Positions 23,049 through 31,118 of a stretch of DNA of 47,366 nt are shown piece after piece. A program made the position numbers and the translations under genes. Source of the DNA: an uncultured Candidatus Saccharibacteria bacterium (GTDB lineage: Bacteria; Patescibacteriota; Saccharimonadia; Saccharimonadales; Saccharimonadaceae); assembly GCA_938036915.1 (NCBI GenBank), contig CALHVV010000005.1, positions 1 to 47,366 of the forward strand. The letters run 5' to 3'. The number at the start of each line of letters is the position of its first letter. Positions within the stretch are counted from its first letter, which is position 1. The notes beneath the pieces were generated by a model, which saw nothing but the letters and a program-made list of their open reading frames with translations, had not been told where the DNA came from and did no database searches.

Positions 23049-23804
23049 ATGGACACAGCACAATTCCAGGCCATGATATGGCACAAAGCCAAGCAGCTCT
23101 ACCGCCCTATGCCGTGGCGCAGCCAGCCAACGCTGTACTATGTGCTGGTGAGCGAGCTGATGCTGCAGCAGACGCAGGTAGCGCGGGTGCTACCTAAGTT
23201 TGCCGAGTTTACTACCCGATTCCCAACTATCGAGGCCCTGGCGGCGGCCCAGCTACCAGCGGTGCTGCAGGCATGGCAGGGCTTGGGGTATAATCGCCGG
23301 GCCAAGTACCTCCACAGCGCGGCGCAAGCGATTGCTGCTGGTGCGCCCACCGCCACACAGGCCGACCTTGTGGCGCTGCCTGGTGTTGGTGCCAATACCG
23401 CTGGGGCCATCATGAATTACGTGCATCAAACCCCGACCGCCTTTGTAGAGACCAATATCCGCACGGTGTATTTTAATCACTTTTTTGCTGGGCAGGAGCG
23501 CGTGGCAGATGGGGATGTGCTGGCGCTGGTGGAGCAGACGATGGATAAAGAGCAGCCCCGCCAGTGGTTCTGGGCGCTGATGGACTACGGCGCTGAGCTG
23601 AAGGCAGCGGGCAAGGGCCAGCTCGGTACCAGCCGGCACTACACGCGGCAGTCGCGCTTTGCTGGCAGCCTGCGCCAAATGCGGGGCGAAATTGTGCGGC
23701 GCATGGCGCAGGGGCAACCACTGAGTGCCATTACCCAGGAGCTGCACGGCGACCCTCGTTTTGCTGCTGCGCTTAGTGGGCTGCAGAAGGATGGGCTGAT
23801 ATGA
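23049..23804 (+). CDS. MutY-like HhH-GPD DNA glycosylase lacking the Fe-S cluster
   Basis: The 251-aa protein has the HhH-GPD base-excision fold: 'SELMLQQTQVARVLPKF' with catalytic Glu36 in the MutY position, the helix-hairpin-helix 'LPGVGANTAGAI' (110-121), and 'AFVETNIRTV' where Endo III/MutY have Asp, here Glu134. There is not a single cysteine, so the C-x6-C-x2-C-x5-C cluster is absent. The MutT-like C-terminal domain is missing as well. It should still act on mispaired or damaged adenine, but the Asp-to-Glu change makes this uncertain. The message is leaderless from 23037-23042, and the stop overlaps the next gene (ATGA). Confidence 0.82.
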   Translation: MDTAQFQAMIWHKAKQLYRPMPWRSQPTLYYVLVSELMLQQTQVARVLPKFAEFTTRFPTIEALAAAQLPAVLQAWQGLGYNRRAKYLHSAAQAIAAGAPTATQADLVALPGVGANTAGAIMNYVHQTPTAFVETNIRTVYFNHFFAGQERVADGDVLALVEQTMDKEQPRQWFWALMDYGAELKAAGKGQLGTSRHYTRQSRFAGSLRQMRGEIVRRMAQGQPLSAITQELHGDPRFAAALSGLQKDGLI

Positions 23805-24097
23805 GTGAGCTAGCCCTCACGCGAGAAGAAGCCATCACGCTGTGCCAGAATTGGGCGCGGATGCTTCGCCGCGAGTATACGATCGACATGCTGGTAAATG
23901 ACTACGGCGATGGGGTGCTTATGTCTGACCAGCTAGCCTATCCGCTCGAGATGCAGCCATGGATCACGCCAGAGGCCGAGCCGCTCCTCTCGGCAATTCG
24001 CGACCATGCAGTAGACGTCGATATTGACCATACCCGGCGAGCTGATTGGGAGAGGCTACTGGAGCTGATCGATCAGCTACCAAAGAGTGAGTCATAA
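23801..24097 (+). CDS. hypothetical protein coupled to MutY-like gene
   Basis: The 98-aa acidic protein has no recognisable domain. It looks mostly helical ('TREEAITLCQNWARMLRREY' and 'WERLLELIDQLP'), with a short strand-turn centre 'NDYGDGVLMSDQLAYPLE'. It overlaps the glycosylase stop by 4 bp (ATGA), so it is translationally coupled and probably functionally linked to base excision repair. No membrane segment, signal peptide or cysteine cluster; a single Cys is at position 15. Confidence 0.6.
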   Translation: MSELALTREEAITLCQNWARMLRREYTIDMLVNDYGDGVLMSDQLAYPLEMQPWITPEAEPLLSAIRDHAVDVDIDHTRRADWERLLELIDQLPKSES

Positions 24098-24286
24098 GAT
24101 ACGTGGAGAGTTAGCGCTAGATAGTGCGTGACAATAGCAGCCTTTCTGACCTATGACCTGTACCGAGCTTCCTATGCAGATAATGAATATCTAATAGGTA
24201 TATTCATTTTTATGAAAAGCAATGAAGTCATGGTGAGACAATAGCCACATAACGGAGGTTCAAGGTAATAAGGCTCTTGGCCACTC

Positions 24287-24829
24287 CTACAATTGCACGC
24301 CAAGCCACCCAGCGAGCACTGTCCCAGCGCCATAGGCCAGGGCAGCAGCAATAGCACCGAGAGCGAGCGTTTGCAGAGCGGCAACAAATGGATTTTCACC
24401 ACCAACTTTGCCTTTGACATAGCCGATCGCCACAAAGGTGAGCGCCGTCGCTCCCGAGCTGATATAAAACAGCAGAGGATGAGCCGCGCTCGAGCCGCGT
24501 GCCAGCACATGGGCAAGATAGGGGATAACAGGCACACTACCAACAACGACAAAGGCAGCGAAGGTCATGAGGCCGATGATTTTTGGTGAGGCGCGTTTGC
24601 TTGTACTCCGCGCCGACTCATCATGCTCAGCACTGGCCGCGAGGTAGGCGCTAGCACCCATCGAGAAGCCATCGGCAATAAGGTTAGCTGCGCCCAGCAC
24701 CAAGATAATTGCACTCGAGATACCCGCGCCAGCACTGGCTGCCACTACGGCAAAGGTCGTGACAGTGCCATCGACTGCACCATAGACAAATTCAGAAATA
24801 TAACGTTTGAGGACAGGTTTCATATTCAT
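24287..24829 (-). CDS. VIT1/CCC1-family transporter
   Basis: The 180-aa membrane protein starts 'MNMKPVLKRYISEFVYGAVDGTVTTF', given here in part as 'YGAVDGTVTTFAVVAASAGA', the first helix of the VIT1/CCC1 iron-manganese transporters (the conserved G-x-x-D-G-x-x-T segment). 'LGAANLIADGFSMGASAYLA' is helix 2 with the second conserved D-G pair. Five helices are predicted, and the cytoplasmic metal-binding domain between helices 2 and 3 is only ~25 residues, as in short bacterial members. It probably moves Fe2+ or Mn2+ out of the cytoplasm. TATACT (24844-24839, minus strand) is 9 nt before the ATG. Confidence 0.88.
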   Translation of the reverse strand: MNMKPVLKRYISEFVYGAVDGTVTTFAVVAASAGAGISSAIILVLGAANLIADGFSMGASAYLAASAEHDESARSTSKRASPKIIGLMTFAAFVVVGSVPVIPYLAHVLARGSSAAHPLLFYISSGATALTFVAIGYVKGKVGGENPFVAALQTLALGAIAAALAYGAGTVLAGWLGVQL

Positions 24830-24844
24830 AACTTGGTTAGTATA

Positions 24845-25175
24845 GCATAGTGTGGTGCAAATGCAAAAAATTGTGCTATGGGTAGGTGAATGCTTTGGTG
24901 TTACAGCCTCCCGTACTATAGATTCTTCATGCTATAAATTGGTGATTACGGGAGATAGCTCCCCTAGGATGAGCGAGAAAATCATCAGCGCAATCATCAA
25001 GCAAGACACAAAAAATGAGCGACTGGTGGGGATAAAGTGAATAGCTTACAATGCTAATGTAGAGCACATTACCACTGATATGGATAATGAATAGTTAGAA
25101 AATATATTCATAATAATACAATAGGAAAAAAGAAGCCAGCAAGAGGCGAAGCGAGAAACTGCAAGGTTTAGCTGC
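24845..25175. other. intergenic region, nothing recognised
   Basis: This 330-bp AT-rich gap separates the VIT1-type gene from the metzincin-like gene. A 62-codon plus-strand frame at 24852-25040 has no Shine-Dalgarno, unusual codon use and no promoter at a suitable distance, so I do not call it. A short GGGAG-CTAT-CTCCC hairpin (about 24954-24968) has no T run. Confidence 0.4.
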
Positions 25176-26651
25176 TCACTCGTTTGGTTGCTTAGGCTTG
25201 AGGAGAAGCTGATTGCGCTCGGCAGTGCGCGTCCGCGCCTCATCTAGCAGAGTGATACCTTCTTGCGAGCTGAGGCTAACGATCCGCACATACTCGCTCT
25301 TGGTTTTCTTGTCGTAGCCTGAGACAGCGACGAAGCCGAGTTGTTCGTCGGCATAAATGACGTTTTCTTTCTCGCCGCTGTAGTCGATTTTGTTAAATAG
25401 GCTTACATCTAGCAGTGCTGTACCGCGGCCATTGTCCCACGTGGCAAAGACGCCAATGCGGCGCTGCACTGCATCTGGATCGGTCGAGTCAAATGGCGTG
25501 TCTTTATCGATATACTCGATGATCGGTGCAAAGATCAGTGTATCGGCCTTGGGAAGGATCGTCTTGAGTGCGTGGTCATTTGGTAGCGAGTAGGCCAGGG
25601 CAAAACGCTTAGTAAAGTCGTACGAGAGCGGGTAGCGTCCATCGGTCGATGTGGTGCACTCGACTTGGTGACGCGAATCGAGGAAGGTAAGCTCGGCGGG
25701 CGAGTAGATTGGTTTATGCTCCTCTGTCGCGGTGACCTCATTCGTTATTTGGCTCACTTTTGTGTCTGAATCGGTGTAGACCATAGAATTACCCATAACA
25801 GTGACGGGGGAGGCGTATTCATTCACGGCGTCCGACTTATCGCGCTTGCTGAGGCCGCAGCCCATAGCAAGCAGCTGCTGGATGGTATCGACAGCACAAT
25901 ACTGCGTTATATTGCCCTCGGCATCGGTAATGAGGCAGTCCATCACCATCTCATGCCCCATGCCTTTGCCAAATTGCTTTTCCTTGCTGGGGTCGCCGTT
26001 TTTCTCATCTCTCGAGAGTACGTGCCCAATCTCATGGCTGTATACGTTGCCACCAGTCTTGTTGCTCAGCACAAGCACCATCGGGCCGTTGCCGCCCTTG
26101 GCTTTATCTTCGTCTGTGCTCTGGAAGGCAAGGCCGAGTACATCATTCTCCACACCTGCTGTATTAACGGCCATCAGCATGAGTGAATGCTCACCATCCT
26201 GTACGTCTAGCTGCTCGCGGTATTCTTCGGCGATCTTTTTAATCTGGTCGTTGGAGTAGTAGTACTCAACTGTGCCATCGTCTTTGGTGCGGGTGCTATC
26301 TGGCGCAACGTTGCTTGCAAACTCGGTAACATGGAACTCGTACGCGCCACGAGTTGTATGAGTGATGCGGCCAGTGTGGACGCGCACTTCTTCATATATT
26401 TCTTCGTTGGTCTTGCCAGGTTCGAAGCCAGCAGCATTGAGCGCTACAACACCAAGCCGGACAACGACCGGCCGAAATGAATCTTTCTCGTGGTCTTGGT
26501 GCTGCTCTGTAGAAGGCTGAGGGGTGTCGCCGCTGAGTAGAGCACTCAGTGCCCCTAAGCCAGCCGCTGCTAACGCCTCGCGGCGCGATAGATGTCGTGA
26601 TGTCTTTTTGACTGAGCCATCCGGCACAGCTTCTGGTTTCGAGCGAGTCAT
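25176..26651 (-). CDS. exported metzincin-like metalloprotease with RR signal
   Basis: The 491-aa protein has a twin-arginine-like N-terminus, 'SRREALAAAGLGALSALLSG' (22-41), preceded by 20 polar residues. The protease signature is 'YSHEIGHVLSRDE' (HEIGH at 206-210), followed ~75 residues later by 'YASPVTVMGNS' (about 279-289), which fits a metzincin Met-turn as in M11/gametolysin-like and related peptidases. In the HExxHxxGxxH/D motif the Gly is Ser and the third ligand is not His: Asp215 or Glu216 must serve. The ~200-residue C-terminal part is strand-rich and unassigned. TATAAT (26666-26661, minus strand) is 9 nt before the ATG. Confidence 0.75.
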   Translation of the reverse strand: MTRSKPEAVPDGSVKKTSRHLSRREALAAAGLGALSALLSGDTPQPSTEQHQDHEKDSFRPVVVRLGVVALNAAGFEPGKTNEEIYEEVRVHTGRITHTTRGAYEFHVTEFASNVAPDSTRTKDDGTVEYYYSNDQIKKIAEEYREQLDVQDGEHSLMLMAVNTAGVENDVLGLAFQSTDEDKAKGGNGPMVLVLSNKTGGNVYSHEIGHVLSRDEKNGDPSKEKQFGKGMGHEMVMDCLITDAEGNITQYCAVDTIQQLLAMGCGLSKRDKSDAVNEYASPVTVMGNSMVYTDSDTKVSQITNEVTATEEHKPIYSPAELTFLDSRHQVECTTSTDGRYPLSYDFTKRFALAYSLPNDHALKTILPKADTLIFAPIIEYIDKDTPFDSTDPDAVQRRIGVFATWDNGRGTALLDVSLFNKIDYSGEKENVIYADEQLGFVAVSGYDKKTKSEYVRIVSLSSQEGITLLDEARTRTAERNQLLLKPKQPNE

Positions 26652-26839
26652 ATTAGCAATATTATATCACTAAATATCTAAAAATGTCAAACTTTGCAGA
26701 CCTGCGCTGCGTGGTTCTAGCCATCTGCAGCTTAAGATTTTTCTTTTGAATGTTAGCTCAATCTCTTATTTTGCTATTTTCTCTTTTGTAAGCATAAATA
26801 AAGCTGAGCTACAGAGGTAAAAGCAGATTAGTAGAAAGC

Positions 26840-26870
26840 TAGAACTCGCTTATTACTTAAGCGAGTTCTA
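26840..26870 (-). terminator. hairpin at end of envelope operon
   Basis: TAGAACTCGCTTA (26840-26852) pairs perfectly with TAAGCGAGTTCTA (26858-26870), a 13-bp stem with a 5-nt loop, 26 bp after the stop of the 140-aa membrane protein on the minus strand. The following T run is weak (GCTTTCT). Confidence 0.65.
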
Positions 26871-26895
26871 AGTGCGCTGCCAGCGTGAGGTGCTA

Positions 26896-27318
26896 TTACT
26901 GCTCGGCCGGTGCTTGTGTTTGTTGCTGATTCTCGGTGTCGCTATTAGTAGAGAATAGCTGGAGGGATTCATCGCTCAGTACGTTAGGGTCAAAGGTACC
27001 ATCGGCGATCTTGCTGCGGCGCTGTTGATACATCTTTTTGAATTCATCAAGCGATTCTTTCGTAACGCTGCCTTCGGTACTATACGTCTCGGGTGCAGCA
27101 TCGCGAGCGGCTTGTTTGCGCACCTCCTGGAAGCCAGGCCGACTGAGATCAACCTGCGCTGCACCACTGGTATTGTACATATCCATAGCAACCCACACCA
27201 TGATGCCCGCAATGGCGATGACTCCGCAGATCATCACCAAAAAACGGTGCTCGCGCATAGTGCTCAGCTGGTGCTCGAAGTCGATCTTATTGGGCTGGTT
27301 GGGCTGGCTGCTGGACAC
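26896..27318 (-). CDS. single-pass membrane protein, second gene of envelope pair
   Basis: The 140-aa protein has a polar N-terminus, one transmembrane helix (about 26-48, 'FLVMICGVIAIAGIMVWVAM') and a charged outside region rich in Gln, Ser and Asp. The start is set at the GTG at 27318, because GGAGGT on the coding strand lies 5 nt before it and the protein then reads 'MSSSQPNQPNKIDFEHQLST'; the gene thus overlaps the end of the upstream secreted protein by 32 bp. Longer frames would run deeper into that gene. The two are surely co-translated. No family recognised; probably an envelope component. Confidence 0.7.
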   Translation of the reverse strand: MSSSQPNQPNKIDFEHQLSTMREHRFLVMICGVIAIAGIMVWVAMDMYNTSGAAQVDLSRPGFQEVRKQAARDAAPETYSTEGSVTKESLDEFKKMYQQRRSKIADGTFDPNVLSDESLQLFSTNSDTENQQQTQAPAEQ

Positions 27319-27850
27319 TCGGCACCTCCTTTTTGGCAGGGAATTGCTTGCTATAAAATACGTCGAACTGCGAGCCATATTGGCTCAGTAGCTGATTGAG
27401 CCGCAAGGCGACATCGGCCACTCGTTTGCGTTGCTCACGCACGGGCTTGATGCGGTAATAGAACTCGACTGGTTGGTCGGTGCAGTCGATGCGTAGCAGC
27501 TCAGATAGCTTCTCCTCGTACTGGCGGTATTCGCTGCGGAAAGCGGTAAGCTGAGTATTGTATTCTACCGTCGTCTTGGCAAGCTCTACACCATCGAGTC
27601 GGTTGAGAGCGATGCGGCTATTAAGTGGTGCCATCAGCCGGGTAGCAATCACCTCGTACTGCTGCCCTTGGTTGACCCGGACGAGCCCATCATTAGCGTG
27701 GATGCGCCGCAGGTTAGACTTGACGCGGACGCAGTTTTGTTTTATTTGAGTGAGTTGATCGTTGCTAAGCGGTGCAGCAGGCTCGGCATAGGCTGGAGAG
27801 CCAAGTGCAGCAGTAGCAATCATAACAACAGCAAGAAAAGTGCGCTTCAT
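27287..27850 (-). CDS. secreted coiled-coil protein with one disulfide pair
   Basis: The 187-aa protein has a clear Sec signal peptide ('MKRTFLAVVMIATAALGSPA', cleavage after 'AYA' at 22). The mature part is helical with heptad-like stretches ('KTTVEYNTQLTAFRSEYRQY', 'EEKLSELLRI') and ends in a Pro/Gln tail ('VPSVQQPAQPAQ'). Exactly two cysteines (40 and 123) remain after cleavage and could form a disulfide made by the DsbA-like protein at 13277-14044. CATAAT on the minus strand (27864-27859) is 8 nt before the ATG. Function unknown; it overlaps the 140-aa membrane protein gene, so the two may form a complex at the outer face of the membrane. Confidence 0.75.
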   Translation of the reverse strand: MKRTFLAVVMIATAALGSPAYAEPAAPLSNDQLTQIKQNCVRVKSNLRRIHANDGLVRVNQGQQYEVIATRLMAPLNSRIALNRLDGVELAKTTVEYNTQLTAFRSEYRQYEEKLSELLRIDCTDQPVEFYYRIKPVREQRKRVADVALRLNQLLSQYGSQFDVFYSKQFPAKKEVPSVQQPAQPAQ

Positions 27851-27907
27851 AGCTCCCCATTATGACGCATCAGAGGAGATTGGTCAAATGATTTATCTTT
27901 AAAATAA

Positions 27908-28756
27908 TTACGTAATCACTGCTGCAATAAAAGCGATCAGTACTAACAAGATTGGTATTCCAAGACCCAGAATGAGAGCAATGTTGACACTATTGTTGAC
28001 AATGATACTGTCGCGCTCGAGGCCATTGACGAGCTTTGCAAAGGGCGCGTAGGCTTGGACGGCGGCCCACCACCAGTCGTAGTCGTTGTTGAGGGCTTGT
28101 TCGATGTTGTGGCCATAGAGAGCACCGCCAATGCCAGGTGACACCGCGGCACCAAGGCCGGCCAGCAGCTGAGCGCTCGCTCCAGTAAAGTCGAACTGAA
28201 TGCGCTGGCCATTAACCCATATAATGATAAAGCTTGCCTCGACTGCCGCTTTGGTAATTTGCTGCGGATCGATGTCGAGCACTACACCAATCATTTGATT
28301 TGTTTGGGGGTCAAAATCAACGGCGCGGATGCGATTGGCTGTCGTCCATTCGAGCACACAAGGCACTTGGCTAAAGATAGTGCGATTGCGATAGTGCGAG
28401 ACGGGCGTTGCCATGACCAGTGGTGTACCGTCGAAAACGCTACTGTAATTGGCATCCATCATTACTGGTGCAGGCTGGGGAGCTGGCTGCATAACGAGAG
28501 GGGCGGGCTGCTGAGTGGGTGAGTGCTCAGTTGGCTGTGCTGGTGCTAGCTGCGCGAGGTTGCTCTGCGGCATTGGGGCTGCTGGCTGTGGCGCCGGAGC
28601 TGCTACTGGTGGCTGTGGAGCTTGCCACGCCATTGGCTGCTGTGGCTGTGTTTGCACTGGCTGCTGTGGATAATATTGTGTTGGCGGCATGGGCTGAGCC
28701 TGAGGCGGAGCTGCCGACTGTGATTGATAAGGATAAGAAGGAAATTGCTGATTCAT
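27908..28756 (-). CDS. Pro/Gln-rich protein with C-terminal membrane anchor
   Basis: The 282-aa protein has a ~100-residue N-terminal arm made of Pro, Gln, Ala, Tyr and Ser ('MPPTQYYPQQPVQTQPQQPM'), then a compact domain (about 110-235) with two cysteine-poor strand-rich halves, possibly PH-like, and one or two transmembrane helices at the very C-terminus ('IALILGLGIPILLVLIAFIA'). The arm is probably cytoplasmic, with tail-anchor topology. I do not recognise the domain ('VPCVLEWTTANRIRAVDFDP'). TATAAT (28768-28763, minus strand) ends 6 nt before the ATG: a clear leaderless start. Confidence 0.72.
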   Translation of the reverse strand: MNQQFPSYPYQSQSAAPPQAQPMPPTQYYPQQPVQTQPQQPMAWQAPQPPVAAPAPQPAAPMPQSNLAQLAPAQPTEHSPTQQPAPLVMQPAPQPAPVMMDANYSSVFDGTPLVMATPVSHYRNRTIFSQVPCVLEWTTANRIRAVDFDPQTNQMIGVVLDIDPQQITKAAVEASFIIIWVNGQRIQFDFTGASAQLLAGLGAAVSPGIGGALYGHNIEQALNNDYDWWWAAVQAYAPFAKLVNGLERDSIIVNNSVNIALILGLGIPILLVLIAFIAAVIT

Positions 28757-28861
28757 GAGTGTATTATACTACACCGGTAGAAATACCAGTGTGGTAATCA
28801 TCAAGGCTATCCGCTCCCTGGCACAGACTATAGCAGTAGTATGTATGCAGTGGCGCAGAGG

Positions 28862-29695
28862 TTATTTGTGCTTGGCTGGCGAGGCTGCACCGAGCTCGAT
28901 GTGCTCCTTCTCAAACTCACGCAAGATCCGCCGCCGCATCTCGGCCGTGAGGGCCCACTGGTCGGATGGTTGGGTCTTGCCAGAGACAACAAGGCTAATC
29001 GACGACGCATTGAAGTCGCCAAGAATGTCGAAATGTGGTGGCTCGATCACTTTGTGCTGCCATTTTTCCTCACTAGAGATTTCTTCGCCAATCCGATTGA
29101 TGATATCGCTGGCGGTACTAATGTTGGTATCAGGCGCAACGGTAATGGTGAAGTATACTTTGCTATAGCCCATTGTCTTGTTGATGACATGCTGCACGAC
29201 ACCGTTAGGGAAGAAGTGGACGTTGCCCTCGACGTCGCGGATCACTGTGGAGCGTACACCGATCCGCTCGACTGTCCCGCCAAAGCCATCAATCTCGATA
29301 ATATCTCCTACCCGATACTGGTTTTCGCTAATAATAAATACCCCGGAGAGAAAATCTTTAACGAGTGACTGCGCGCCAAACCCGAAGGCGACACCAATGA
29401 TTCCTGCGCTCGCAAACAGCGGCGCAAGAGCTGCGCTATTGAAAAAATGAGTAAAGATAGCATAGCCCGCAATCACCACGACAATAATGCGCCACACATT
29501 GGCGAAGAGCCCACCCAGCGTCTTGTGCCGCTTCTCGAGATCCTTCTTGGGTAGTGTTCGCTGATATGTGGTAACGAAGGCATGCCGCGTCAGCCACATC
29601 ACTACGCGTGGCCCCAGCCAATACAGTGCAATCGCCACGATAATAATAATGATAATCTCTAGTGCAGTGATCTCAGGTGAGGTAATTGGCTTCAT
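28862..29695 (-). CDS. MscS-family mechanosensitive channel
   Basis: The 277-aa channel has an N-terminal helix (about 8-28), two further membrane segments (about 70-115) and the pore helix 'AGIIGVAFGFGAQSLVKDFL', the conserved Gly/Ala-packed MscS TM3. The beta domain 'VGDIIEIDGFGGTVERIGVR' and the C-terminal alpha/beta domain follow ('VYFTITVAPDTNISTASDII'). Length is that of small MscS types. It should release solutes during hypo-osmotic shock. TATACT on the minus strand (29709-29704) is 8 nt before the ATG, in the 20-bp space shared with the divergent TsaC-like gene. Confidence 0.93.
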   Translation of the reverse strand: MKPITSPEITALEIIIIIIVAIALYWLGPRVVMWLTRHAFVTTYQRTLPKKDLEKRHKTLGGLFANVWRIIVVVIAGYAIFTHFFNSAALAPLFASAGIIGVAFGFGAQSLVKDFLSGVFIISENQYRVGDIIEIDGFGGTVERIGVRSTVIRDVEGNVHFFPNGVVQHVINKTMGYSKVYFTITVAPDTNISTASDIINRIGEEISSEEKWQHKVIEPPHFDILGDFNASSISLVVSGKTQPSDQWALTAEMRRRILREFEKEHIELGAASPAKHK

Positions 29696-29702
29696 AATAT
29701 GG

Positions 29703-29711
29703 TAGTATAAC
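29703..29711. promoter_or_regulatory. shared divergent -10 region
   Basis: TAGTATAAC contains AGTATA at 29704-29709 (TATACT on the minus strand, 8 nt before the mscS ATG) and TAGTAT or TATAAC on the plus strand (7 or 4 nt before the GTG at 29716). As at 23029-23048, the intergenic space is exactly 20 bp. Confidence 0.6.
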
Positions 29712-29715
29712 AGAT

Positions 29716-30249
29716 GTGAATGATGAATTAAACCAGCTTGTGCTTACCTTGCAGCGTGGTGGCGTGGCAGTACTCCGGACTGATACCCTGTATGGTATTG
29801 TTGCCCGGGCAGATGACGAAGCGGCAGTAGCGCAGGTGTATCGTCTTAAGCAGCGTGATAGTAATAAATCACCCATCATCCTCGTGGCCGATGCCAGCCA
29901 AACTTATGTCGATGTGCCCACCTTACCGTCGCTTAACACCTCCTGGCCAACAAGTATCTTGCTCGATTCGCCCCATGCCCCGCAGTGGTTACGCCGCGCT
30001 AATGATATGCTGGCCTATCGCCAGCCGCAGCTGCCGTGGCTCCAGGCGGTCTTGCGCCAGACTGGCCCGTTGATCGCCCCCAGCGCCAATCTCGAAGGGC
30101 AGTCGCCCGCCCGCACTATTGCCGAAGCTCGTGCGTACTTTGGTGATGGTGTCGATTACTATTATGATGGTGGCACTGTGCCGGCTGATACGCCACCATC
30201 ACGCTTAGTACGAGTGCTATCTGATGGGGTGGTGGAACGACTCAGGTAG
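29716..30249 (+). CDS. TsaC/YrdC-family threonylcarbamoyl-AMP synthase
   Basis: The 177-aa enzyme makes L-threonylcarbamoyl-AMP for the t6A modification at position 37 of ANN-decoding tRNAs. It shows the YrdC fold signatures: 'GGVAVLRTDTLYGIVARA' at the start, 'LKQRDSNKSPIIL' (KxR...SxN-type nucleotide-binding loop) and 'APSANLEGQSPA' (the SAN motif). It is the compact single-domain form without the Sua5 C-terminal domain. It starts with GTG. t6A-requiring tRNAs include the CAU tRNAs at 37-40 kb. Shares a divergent promoter with mscS. Confidence 0.88.
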   Translation: MNDELNQLVLTLQRGGVAVLRTDTLYGIVARADDEAAVAQVYRLKQRDSNKSPIILVADASQTYVDVPTLPSLNTSWPTSILLDSPHAPQWLRRANDMLAYRQPQLPWLQAVLRQTGPLIAPSANLEGQSPARTIAEARAYFGDGVDYYYDGGTVPADTPPSRLVRVLSDGVVERLR

Positions 30250-30427
30250 GGCATAATAACCTGAGAAAAAGTTAGAAGCTTACCTAGTGATGTAAGTATT
30301 ACAACATTTTTTAGAGAGATTCTCTTTACTCGAGTGAAAAACATGCTAGACAAATAGTGAGTTCTCATACCTCACCCAAATAACGTGGAGTGTGGGGTCA
30401 CCCACGAAAGAGGCCATGTGATTCAGG

Positions 30428-30433
30428 TATAAT
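30428..30433 (+). promoter_or_regulatory. -10 element of trmB (leaderless)
   Basis: TATAAT followed by the 6-nt AGACTT and the ATG at 30440. Confidence 0.65.
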
Positions 30434-30439
30434 AGACTT

Positions 30440-31111
30440 ATGACGTATCTTGACCCTCAGCAATTTATCATTACTCGCAAACGCAAGAAATATCGCTTTG
30501 CTAAGTTCCATAACGCCACCAACTGCTACGAGTACGACGAATGGTGCCAGGCAGCGCCAGAGGTGCGGCAGAGTGCGACAGTGCTCGAGGTTGGCGCTGG
30601 CACCGGGATGTTTAGTGTGGAACTAGCGGCGCAGCACCCGGATGAGGTGTTTGTAGCACTGGATGTTAAGGGCGATCGCTTGCAAAAAGGTGCATACACA
30701 GCGCTTGAGCGTGGCATTACTAATGTGCTGTTTGTGCGGGCTCGGGCCGATCAGATTAGCGAGCTCTTTGCTGCTCACTCGCTCAAGCAGTTGTGGGTGA
30801 CTTTTCCTGATCCATTCCCTAAGCGGCGCAGCGCTGGCCGGCGTCTTACTCACCCAACATTCTTGCGCCAGTACGAGCAGCTGTTGCAGCCTGGTGGCTC
30901 GCTTTTGCTCAAGCATGACGATCGTGATTTCTTTTGCTGGAGCCTGGAGCAGCTCGTTGCCTGTCAGTGGTCGATTCGTGAATTATCTTTCGATCTCCAC
31001 GAGTCGTCACTACCTGATGAATACAAGACGCTCACCGCCTACGAACAGCGCTGGATGAGTGAGGGGAAAGCGATTGGCTGCGTGCGAGCGACGACCGGTA
31101 ATGGCCAGTAG
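30440..31111 (+). CDS. trmB: tRNA (guanine-N7-)-methyltransferase
   Basis: The 223-aa SAM-dependent methyltransferase makes m7G46 in the variable loop of tRNAs. It has the class I SAM motif 'VLEVGAGTGMFSVELA', 'EVFVALDVKGDRLQKG' (motif II acidic residue) and the family hallmark 'VTFPDPFPKRRSAGRRLT', ending in the catalytic-site helix 'DEYKTLTAYEQRW'. Length is typical. It is a single leaderless gene from TATAAT at 30428-30433, convergent with the HD-CYTH gene only 7 bp away with no terminator between them. Confidence 0.95.
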   Translation: MTYLDPQQFIITRKRKKYRFAKFHNATNCYEYDEWCQAAPEVRQSATVLEVGAGTGMFSVELAAQHPDEVFVALDVKGDRLQKGAYTALERGITNVLFVRARADQISELFAAHSLKQLWVTFPDPFPKRRSAGRRLTHPTFLRQYEQLLQPGGSLLLKHDDRDFFCWSLEQLVACQWSIRELSFDLHESSLPDEYKTLTAYEQRWMSEGKAIGCVRATTGNGQ

Positions 31112-31118
31112 CACCGCT

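Noticed and set aside
24852..25040. 62-codon plus-strand frame in the gap after the VIT1-type gene
   Set aside because: No Shine-Dalgarno or properly spaced -10, odd composition, ends without a terminator.
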